From NCBI GenBank assembly GCA_035540915.1, contig DATLFQ010000104.1, positions 1 to 18,375 of the forward strand: a stretch of DNA of 18,375 nt, in the 5' to 3' direction. The notes below the pieces were generated by a model. The model was not told the DNA's origin, made no database searches, and saw nothing but the letters and a program-made list of their open reading frames with translations. How positions within the stretch are numbered: position 1 is the stretch's first letter; every line of letters starts with the position of its first letter. Below, piece after piece: positions 12,590-18,375 of the stretch. The position numbers and the translations under genes were made by a program. Origin of the DNA: DATLFQ01 sp035540915 (GTDB lineage: Bacteria; Actinomycetota; Acidimicrobiia; Acidimicrobiales; GCA-2861595).

Positions 12590-13047
12590 TGGCCCGCCGC
12601 CGCTCCCGTCGCGACCAGCGGGGCGTCGCCGCCCTGGAGCTGGGTGTGCTGTTCACGGTGCTCTGCCTGGTCGCCCTCCTGTTGGCGCCGCTGGCCTACG
12701 CCATGCTGGCCAAGACCAAGCTGGAGCGGGCCGCCGGCCGGGCCGCCCGCTTCGCCACCCAGACCCCCGACCGGTCGCGCCCGGGGTTGCCCGCCGGGCA
12801 GCGGCGGCCGAATACCGCCGAGGTCGTCGCCGAGGCGACCGACGCGTACGGCGGGCCGGGGACCCTCGGCCCCACCGTGGTCACGTACCTGTCCCCGGAC
12901 GCCACGTGCCCGCGGACCAAGGCGGCCACCGTGACCATGCAGGCCACGGTGGACCTCGGCCCGTTCGCGGGCCTCTACCGCATCGCCGGCGTCACCAGCA
13001 CCGGAACCATGACCTTGTCGGCATCCGTCACCAACTGTCAGGAGTAG
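12589..13047 (+). CDS. Second TadE/TadF-like minor pseudopilin
   Basis: A 152-residue protein starting at ATG in a TGATG junction; GTG at 12586 (GTGATG) is an equally near alternative adding one residue. QRGVAALELGVLFTVLCLVA again shows Gly (12) and Glu (17) in the G/xxxxE spacing before a hydrophobic helix, preceded by a basic leader (MARRRSRRDQ). The exposed part has VVAEATDAYG and ends with ASVTNCQE; two Cys (in ATCPRT and TNCQE) could pair. As the second small TadE-like gene it is the probable counterpart of TadF. It is followed by cpaB after 7 bases. Confidence 0.86.
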   Translation: MARRRSRRDQRGVAALELGVLFTVLCLVALLLAPLAYAMLAKTKLERAAGRAARFATQTPDRSRPGLPAGQRRPNTAEVVAEATDAYGGPGTLGPTVVTYLSPDATCPRTKAATVTMQATVDLGPFAGLYRIAGVTSTGTMTLSASVTNCQE

Positions 13048-13054
13048 AAGCGCC

Positions 13055-13825
13055 ATGAAGAAGCTGAACGTCGCCATCGTCGCGGGGGTCGTCGCCGCCC
13101 TCCTCGGTGGTGCCCTCGTCCTCGCCTACGGGCGCAACGTCGACGACAAGATCGCCAAGGGCCGCGAGATGACGCCGGTCCTCGTCGCCACCGAGGCGCT
13201 GGCCGCCGGCACCGCCGGGGCCAGCCTGCGGGGCAGCACCGAGCTGCGAGAGATGCCCAAGGCGTTCATCGCCACCGGCGCCCTCACCTCGCTGGACGAC
13301 GTCGACGCCATGACCCTGCTGGCGCCGGTGCCCTCAGGCGCCCAGATCACCCGCTCGTCGTTCGGCCGCCCGAGCGAGGTCGGCGCCCTCAAGCCCTCGC
13401 CCGGCAACGTGGCGCTGGCCGTCGGCGTGGACCTCGTGCCCGGTGTCGCCCGCTACATCACCGCGCCGAGCATGGTCGACCTCTTCGTGACCTACAGCGG
13501 AGGCGGTGGCTCGGCCGTGGCCGTCCCCGGCCAGCCGGCGCCCACTCCCGGCCTGGCCGCCGCCCGCACCAAGCTCTTCGCCAGCGGCATCAAGGTCATG
13601 TCCGTCTCGGTGGCGCCCCGCCCCGAGGAGAGGAACACCGCCGGCGAGGTCACCACGCCGATCGGTGACCAGGTCATCGCCGTCCTCGACGTCGACCCGG
13701 TCCAGGCCGAGCGCATCGTCAACTCCTCGACGCTCGGGACCTTGTACCTGGGGCTTTCGGGTGGCGAGACCCACACCACGCCGGCCGGGGCCACTCCCGA
13801 CGACGTCGTCAAGTCGAACCGATGA
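13055..13825 (+). CDS. cpaB: Flp pilus assembly protein CpaB (SAF domain)
   Basis: A 256-residue membrane-anchored protein. A basic start (MKKLNVA) and one helix at residues 6-25 place the rest outside the membrane. Residues about 40-105 (TPVLVATEALAAGTAG, then the LLAPVPSGAQITRSSF strand) form an SAF-like domain as in CpaB/RcpC, and the second half, DQVIAVLDVDPVQAERIVNS, is the conserved RcpC/CpaB C-terminal domain. CpaB/RcpC takes part in pilus assembly on the outer face of the membrane and is thought to contact the cell wall or secretin; no secretin is expected in actinobacteria. AGGAG lies 10 bases before the ATG. The stop overlaps the tadZ start (ATGA). Confidence 0.88.
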   Translation: MKKLNVAIVAGVVAALLGGALVLAYGRNVDDKIAKGREMTPVLVATEALAAGTAGASLRGSTELREMPKAFIATGALTSLDDVDAMTLLAPVPSGAQITRSSFGRPSEVGALKPSPGNVALAVGVDLVPGVARYITAPSMVDLFVTYSGGGGSAVAVPGQPAPTPGLAAARTKLFASGIKVMSVSVAPRPEERNTAGEVTTPIGDQVIAVLDVDPVQAERIVNSSTLGTLYLGLSGGETHTTPAGATPDDVVKSNR

Positions 13826-15204
13826 ACAGCGGGCCGATGACCACTATCGGGGTGCTCGACCGGACCGGCACCCTCGTCGGCCCGGTCGAGGAGGCGGCCG
13901 CCATCGCCTCGGCCGGCGCCGAGGTCTGGGACCTGGGATCGTCGGTGCGCTTCGGCGCCCAGGCGCCGCGAGTCGACGTGCTGGTGCTCGGCCCGCGCGA
14001 GGTGACGGTGACCGCCCTGCGGCGGGTCGCCCGTTGGCACGAGGCGCACCCTGCCAGCGCGGTGGTCGCCAACGTGGACAGCGCCATCGGCTGGAGCCGC
14101 GACGAGCTGGTCGCCCACGGCGTGCGCTTCGCCGTCCGGGGCGAACCGGGCGTGCCCAAGCTGGTGCGGGCGCTGCGCCGTTGCGAGGACGAGCTGGCGC
14201 GGCTGGCCGACGACGTCGCCGAGATGGCCGGGCCCGAGCCGGCCGACCGCGACGACATGCCCTCCGGGGCGCCGTCGTGGGAGCGGGCCGAGGAGGAGGC
14301 GGTCGCCACGGCCGAGGCCCAGGCCGCCGACGGGCCCGACGCGGCCGGCCGCCGGCCGGGCGACGGGGTCCTCATCACCATCGCCTCCGCCACCGGCGGG
14401 TCGGGCAAGACCTTCTACGCCACCAACCTGGCCGCCAACCTGGCCCGGCGCGGCAAGCGGGTCCTGCTCGTCGACCTCGATCTGCAGTTCGGCGAGGTCG
14501 CCCCGGTGCTGCGCCTGCGCCACCCGTACTCGGTCTACGACGGCCTGTACGGCCCGGGCGGCGAGCCCCTGCCGCCCAGCGCGCTGGACGAGCAGCTCGA
14601 CCGGCTGGTCTGCCACCACGAGCTGGGCTTCGACGTCCTGACCGCGCCCCGAGACCCCTCGCTGGCGGACTACGTCGGCGCCCGCGACGCCGCCCGCGTC
14701 CTGGACGCGGTGCTGCCCCGCTACGAGACGGTGATCGTCGACACGCCGCCGTCGCTCAACGAGGTGGTCCTGGTCGCCCTGGACCGCAGCGACGTGGTGC
14801 CGGTGCTGGCCACCCTCGACGTGCCCAGCCTGAAGAACCTGGGCGTGTTCCTCACCACCCTGCGAAAGCTGCGTATCGACGACTCGCACATCCGCCTGCT
14901 GCTGAACAAGGTGGAGGCCGACGTCGGCATCACGGCCAAGCAGGCGCAGGAGTCGTTCCACGGCCGCTTCGTGGCGTTCGTGCCGGCCGACCGAAGCGTC
15001 TCCCGCTCGATCAACTCGGGCAATCCCATCGTCGAGAGCGCCCCGCGGTCGCCCGTGGCCAGAGCGCTCGTCGAGGCCATCAACGCCTGCTACCCGCAGG
15101 CGCTGGGCCCGCCGGCGGCCGAGCCGGCCGCCGAGCCCGCCGACCGGCCCCGGCGCTGGTGGCAGCACATCGTCCCGTTCCGCCGACTCCCGCAGGAGGC
15201 CTGA
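13822..15204 (+). CDS. tadZ: TadZ/CpaE-like pilus-localisation ATPase
   Basis: A 460-residue protein with an N-terminal receiver-like domain (about 1-130), an acidic linker (about 130-180) and a MinD/ParA-type P-loop domain. The P-loop reads ATGGSGKTFYATNLA with Lys196; the residue before the two glycines is Thr191 instead of the signature Lys of the deviant Walker A. Walker B-like VLLVDLDLQFG contains Asp218, and VIVDTPPSLNE follows. TadZ/CpaE proteins mark the pole or site for Tad machinery at the inner membrane, and many are atypical ATPases. The C-terminus ends with RRWWQHIVPFRR, a possible amphipathic membrane-contact segment. The ATG overlaps the cpaB stop; an inner ATG at 13837 is an alternative. 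tadA starts 3 bases after its stop. Confidence 0.9.
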   Translation: MNSGPMTTIGVLDRTGTLVGPVEEAAAIASAGAEVWDLGSSVRFGAQAPRVDVLVLGPREVTVTALRRVARWHEAHPASAVVANVDSAIGWSRDELVAHGVRFAVRGEPGVPKLVRALRRCEDELARLADDVAEMAGPEPADRDDMPSGAPSWERAEEEAVATAEAQAADGPDAAGRRPGDGVLITIASATGGSGKTFYATNLAANLARRGKRVLLVDLDLQFGEVAPVLRLRHPYSVYDGLYGPGGEPLPPSALDEQLDRLVCHHELGFDVLTAPRDPSLADYVGARDAARVLDAVLPRYETVIVDTPPSLNEVVLVALDRSDVVPVLATLDVPSLKNLGVFLTTLRKLRIDDSHIRLLLNKVEADVGITAKQAQESFHGRFVAFVPADRSVSRSINSGNPIVESAPRSPVARALVEAINACYPQALGPPAAEPAAEPADRPRRWWQHIVPFRRLPQEA

Positions 15205-15207
15205 CCC

Positions 15208-16653
15208 ATGAACCTCACCGAACGCCTGGCGCAAGCCTCCGGCGCCAAGCCGGCGAACGGCACCGCCCGCCGGGCGGCCGCGCCGCGGGGCGACAGCGCG
15301 GGCGCCGCAAGCCCCTCGCCCCGGCGGACCGACGGCGCCACCCCGCTGCGGGCGCGGCCCGACCGGCCCCGGAAGGTGGCCGGCGCGAACGAGCTGGACG
15401 AGCTGCGGACCACCGTCCGCGCCGCCGTCATCGACGAGCTGGGCCCCGGCCTGGCCGCCAAGGGCGTCGACGAGGCTCGCGTCCGCCACCTCCTGGAGAA
15501 GCGCCTCGAGGAGGCGCTGCGCAGCTCGTCGGTCACGGTTCCCCCGAGCCAGAGTGGCCAGTTCCTCGACTCCCTCGTGGCCGACATGCTCGGGTGGGGC
15601 CCGCTGACCCAGCTCATGGAGGACGCCTCGGTCACCGAGATCATGTGCAACTCCCTGGACGAAATCTGGGTGGAAAAGGCTGGCCGCATCGAGCTGACCG
15701 ACGTGCGCTTCGCCAGCGCCGACGCCTACCGCCTCGTCATCGACCGGATGCTGGCCGTCGCGGGCCGCCGGGTCGACGAGGCAGCGCCCATGGCCGACGG
15801 CCGCCTGCCCGACGGCAGCCGGGTCAATGCCATCATCCCGCCGCTCGTGGTGGGCGGCCCCGTCCTCACCATCCGCCGCTTTCCCGAGCAGGCCCTGACC
15901 GTCACCAGCCTGATCGCCTGCGAGTCGCTGTCCACCGACGCCGCCCTGTTCCTGGAGGCGGCGGTGCGGGGCAAGCTCAACGTGGTCGTCAGCGGCGGCA
16001 CGGGCACCGGCAAGACGACCCTGCTGAACGTGCTGTCGAGCTTCATCCCCGACGGCGAGCGGGTCATCACCATCGAGGACGCCGCCGAGCTGCGCCTGGC
16101 CCAGCGCCACGTGGTCACCCTGGAGGCCCGCCCGGCCAACATCGAGGGTGCCGGCCAGATCGCCATACGCGACCTGGTGCGCAACGCCCTGCGGATGCGG
16201 CCCGACCGCATCGTGGTCGGCGAGGTCCGGGGCGGCGAGGCCATCGACATGCTCCAGGCCATGAACACCGGCCACGAGGGGTCGATGACCACCGTGCACG
16301 CCAACACCCCTCGCGACGCGCTGTCCCGCATCGAGACCATGGTGCTGATGAGCGGTGTGGAGCTGCCCCTGCGGGCCATCCGCGAGCAGCTGGCCAGCGC
16401 GATCGACGTCATCGTCCAGCTGCAGCGCCGCACCGACGGTTCCCGGGTCGTGAGTTCCGTGGTCGAGATCCAGGGCCGGGAAGGCGACACCATCACCCTG
16501 CAGGACGTGTTCGCCCGCACGCCGACCGGCCCGCTGCACGCCACCGGCCTGCGGCCCCGCTGCGCCGAGACCCTGCGGGAGCGGGGCGTCACGCTCGCCC
16601 CCAGCCTCTTCCGCGGCCACCTGGACACCTCGCTCGGAAGGAAGAAGCAATGA
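15208..16653 (+). CDS. tadA: Tad pilus assembly ATPase TadA (CpaF)
   Basis: A 481-residue type II/IV secretion-system ATPase that powers pilus extension and possibly retraction as a hexamer on the cytoplasmic face. After a disordered basic leader of about 65 residues comes the N-terminal domain (LLGWGPLTQLMED-like stretch reading DMLGWGPLTQLMEDASVTEI), then Walker A GGTGTGKTTLL with Lys269, the Asp/Glu-box ITIEDAAELRL, Walker B region RMRPDRIVVGEVRGGEAIDM and His-box MTTVHANTPRDALSR. These are all diagnostic for CpaF/TadA. A strong Shine-Dalgarno sequence (AGGAGG at 15194-15199) lies 8 bases before the ATG. The stop overlaps the tadB start (ATGA), so ATPase and platform protein are coupled. 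Confidence 0.96.
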   Translation: MNLTERLAQASGAKPANGTARRAAAPRGDSAGAASPSPRRTDGATPLRARPDRPRKVAGANELDELRTTVRAAVIDELGPGLAAKGVDEARVRHLLEKRLEEALRSSSVTVPPSQSGQFLDSLVADMLGWGPLTQLMEDASVTEIMCNSLDEIWVEKAGRIELTDVRFASADAYRLVIDRMLAVAGRRVDEAAPMADGRLPDGSRVNAIIPPLVVGGPVLTIRRFPEQALTVTSLIACESLSTDAALFLEAAVRGKLNVVVSGGTGTGKTTLLNVLSSFIPDGERVITIEDAAELRLAQRHVVTLEARPANIEGAGQIAIRDLVRNALRMRPDRIVVGEVRGGEAIDMLQAMNTGHEGSMTTVHANTPRDALSRIETMVLMSGVELPLRAIREQLASAIDVIVQLQRRTDGSRVVSSVVEIQGREGDTITLQDVFARTPTGPLHATGLRPRCAETLRERGVTLAPSLFRGHLDTSLGRKKQ

Positions 16654-17597
16654 CCGCCCTCGCCGCCGCCCTGGTCACGTCCGGCATCTTCACGGTCGTC
16701 GTGGCCCAGCGGGCCCGGTCGGCCCGCCGGGTCAAGGACCTGCGCGCCGTCCTGGAGGCCAGCTACATCGAGGAGGACCGCCCCGACGGCGACCGCATCC
16801 GGGTGCTGCTGGCCCGCACCGGCGTCGCCGCCGAGCGGGCCTTCGCCAGCACCTCGTTCCTCAGCCGCCTCCGGGCCACGGTGGCCCGCAGCGACTGGAA
16901 GGTGAACGCCGGCGAGCTGCTGGCGATCTGCGGCGTGGCCGGCGTGGTCGGCGTCCTGGTGGGCGTGTCGGCCCGCTCGCTGCCGCTGGCGCTCCTACTC
17001 GGCGGCGCCGGGTTCGCCGGCCCCGTGGTCATGGTCAACCGGTCGGTGTCTCGGCGCCGCCGGCGCTTCGAGGCCCAGTTCCCCGACGTCCTCGATCTCC
17101 TGGCCTCCGGGCTGGAGTCGGGCTCGGCCATCGGCGCCGCCCTCAGCCTGGTGGTGGCCGAGGCCGACGAGCCGGCCGCCAGCGAGTTCGCCCGCGTCCT
17201 CGCCGCAACGCGGCTGGGCAGCACGCTGGTGGACGCGCTGGCCGACCTGGCCGAGCGGTTGGACTCCGAGGACCTCGCCTGGACCGTGCAGGCCATCACC
17301 GTCCAGCAGCGCACGGGCGGCCGCCTGGCCGACATCCTGCGCAGCGTGTCGGAGTTCATGCGCGGCCGCGAGGAGCTGCGCCGGGAGGTGCAGGCGCTCA
17401 CCGCCGAGGGTCGCCTGTCGGCCTACATCCTCGGCGGCCTGCCCTTCGGCCTGGCCCTGTTCATCAGCGTGACCAACGGGGACTACCTGACGCCGCTGTT
17501 CACCACCGTGCCCGGCCTGGTCATGCTGGCCGGCGCCGGGGCGCTGATGGCCGTCGCCTTCGTGATGATGTCCCGCATCGTGAGAATCGAGGTCTGA
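16650..17597 (+). CDS. tadB: Tad pilus inner-membrane platform protein TadB
   Basis: A 315-residue integral membrane protein with a type II secretion F domain (T2SSF). It has an N-terminal helix (LAAALVTSGIFTVVVA), a cytoplasmic basic stretch, paired helices around 88-128 (LLAICGVAGVVGVLVGV and LPLALLLGGAGFAGPVV), the T2SSF motif FPDVLDLLASGLESGSAI (144-161), and two C-terminal helices (about 258-275 and 285-305). TadB forms the platform with TadC that interacts with the TadA motor. AAGGA lies 7 bases before the ATG, which overlaps the tadA stop. Together with tadC downstream this is the canonical tadA-tadB-tadC order. Confidence 0.93.
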   Translation: MTALAAALVTSGIFTVVVAQRARSARRVKDLRAVLEASYIEEDRPDGDRIRVLLARTGVAAERAFASTSFLSRLRATVARSDWKVNAGELLAICGVAGVVGVLVGVSARSLPLALLLGGAGFAGPVVMVNRSVSRRRRRFEAQFPDVLDLLASGLESGSAIGAALSLVVAEADEPAASEFARVLAATRLGSTLVDALADLAERLDSEDLAWTVQAITVQQRTGGRLADILRSVSEFMRGREELRREVQALTAEGRLSAYILGGLPFGLALFISVTNGDYLTPLFTTVPGLVMLAGAGALMAVAFVMMSRIVRIEV

Positions 17598-17600
17598 GCC

Positions 17601-18375
17601 ATGCTCCTGCTCGCTGCGCTCACCGTCGCCCTGGGCGCCGGCACCGCCGCCTTCGCGCTCGCCCGCACCAAGGCGCTCGTCGCCTCGGGCACCACGCCGG
17701 TCGACCTGGCCCTCGGGCGGGCCGACGAACGCTCCGCCGGCGACCCCGGCCTGCTCTTCCGGGCCGTCGAGCCGGCCCTGGCCGCCGGCGGCCGCGTCAT
17801 CGCCAAGGTGTCCCCCAAGGGGCGGCTGGAGCTGATCCGCCGCCGCCTGCTCTACGCCGGCATGGAGGGCCGGGTCCGTGCCGAGCGGGTCCTGTCCTGG
17901 AAGGCCGGTGCCGCCGCCGGGGGCTTGGCCCTGGGACTCCTGACCGGCAGTCCCGGCTCCCTGCCCGGGCCGGTGTGGGCGGCCGGCCTGTGCGTGCTGT
18001 TCTCCTTTATCCCCGACCTGGTCCTGGCCAGCCGCGGCAGCAAGCGACAGGAGGAGGTGGCCAAGACCCTGCCCCAGGCCATCGACCTGCTGGCCATCAC
18101 GGTCGAGGCCGGCCTCGGGTTGGAGCAGGCGCTGGAGGTGGTGGTCGAGAACGTCCAGGGCCCGCTGTCGGACGAGCTGGCCCGGCTGCTGCGGGAGATC
18201 GAGCTGGGCGTGTCCCGGCGCGACGCCCTGGTGGCCCTCCGCCACCGCACCGACGTCCCCGAGCTGTCGTCGTTCATCGTCGCCCTCATCCAGGCCGACG
18301 AGATGGGCGTCGCCATCTCCGAGGTGCTCAAGGTCCAGGCCAGCCAGGTCCGGCTCAAGCGCCGCCAGCGGGCCC
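17601..18375 (+). CDS. tadC: Tad pilus inner-membrane platform protein TadC (runs off window end)
   Basis: Open from ATG 17601 to the window edge, 258 codons, with no stop. It starts with a hydrophobic helix (MLLLAALTVALGAGTAAFAL), then a cytoplasmic region with KGRLELIRRRLLYAGMEG, a pair of helices (AGAAAGGLALGLLTG and WAAGLCVLFSFIPDLVLA), then the T2SSF motif LPQAIDLLAITVEAGLGLEQ and DEMGVAISEVLKVQA. TadC is the second platform protein and usually pairs with TadB. GAGG lies 8 bases before the ATG, only 3 bases after the tadB stop. The last C-terminal helices are missing beyond the window. Confidence 0.92.
   Translation, partial: MLLLAALTVALGAGTAAFALARTKALVASGTTPVDLALGRADERSAGDPGLLFRAVEPALAAGGRVIAKVSPKGRLELIRRRLLYAGMEGRVRAERVLSWKAGAAAGGLALGLLTGSPGSLPGPVWAAGLCVLFSFIPDLVLASRGSKRQEEVAKTLPQAIDLLAITVEAGLGLEQALEVVVENVQGPLSDELARLLREIELGVSRRDALVALRHRTDVPELSSFIVALIQADEMGVAISEVLKVQASQVRLKRRQRA

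Noticed and set aside
13506..16649. Plus-strand frame reading into tadB from far upstream
   Set aside because: Upstream of the tadB ATG the translation is Arg/Pro/Gly-rich out-of-frame sequence of cpaB, tadZ and tadA; only 16650-17597 is the gene.
13492..16650. Minus-strand open frame of over 1000 codons antisense to tadZ/tadA/cpaB
   Set aside because: It is rich in His/Gln/Asp/Arg/Gly with no recognisable domain and lies opposite clearly identified genes; long antisense frames are expected at this G+C content.

Overview
The window is about three-quarters G+C, densely coded and almost free of intergenic space. Overlapping GTGA/ATGA stop-start junctions, many GTG starts, leaderless-type promoters, a MurA with Asp in place of the catalytic Cys, a class II (GlpX) fructose bisphosphatase and an actinobacterial-type Tad pilus locus all point to a high-GC actinomycete. 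Acidimicrobiia or a relative is my best guess, but this is inference. I see no tRNA, rRNA, CRISPR array or insertion sequence.

Left part (1-5163): a minus-strand pair, the start of an acyltransferase-3 membrane protein and glpX. Divergent from it on the plus strand is a chain of coupled genes: a 56-residue ORF that looks like the two ends of an ATPase joined without its core, an S9-type prolyl-oligopeptidase-like hydrolase with a beta-propeller, and an acidic protein of unknown function. A second plus-strand pair follows: a protein with a C-terminal J-domain-like segment and a small KANL3/Tex30-type alpha/beta hydrolase.

Middle (5120-9386): minus-strand M20 metallopeptidase and MFS transporter genes overlap by 4 bases. 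They diverge from murA across only 24 bases, where two opposed -10 boxes overlap. murA is followed by nfu, an Fe-S cluster scaffold/carrier domain protein.

Accessory stretch (9383-10845): a VapBC-like module that looks decayed (toxin lacking one canonical acidic residue, antitoxin with no usable start except for a 21-residue tail), a frameshifted gene for a secreted LPXTG surface protein, and a cysteine-bearing orphan gene on the minus strand.

Right part (11022-18375): a Tad/Flp pilus assembly operon in the order Tad-domain pseudopilin-like protein, TadE, second TadE/F-like protein, CpaB, TadZ, TadA, TadB, TadC (cut by the window end). The genes are overlapping or separated by a few bases. 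TadZ positions the machine, TadA supplies ATP energy, TadB/TadC form the inner-membrane platform, CpaB is a periplasmic/cell-wall-side assembly factor, and the TadE/G proteins are minor pseudopilins. The major Flp pilin and the prepilin peptidase are not in the window.

Two modes of translation initiation stand out: five housekeeping-type genes carry a TAnnnT box 6-9 bases before the start codon (leaderless signature), whereas the Tad, LPXTG and orphan genes mostly carry Shine-Dalgarno sequences.
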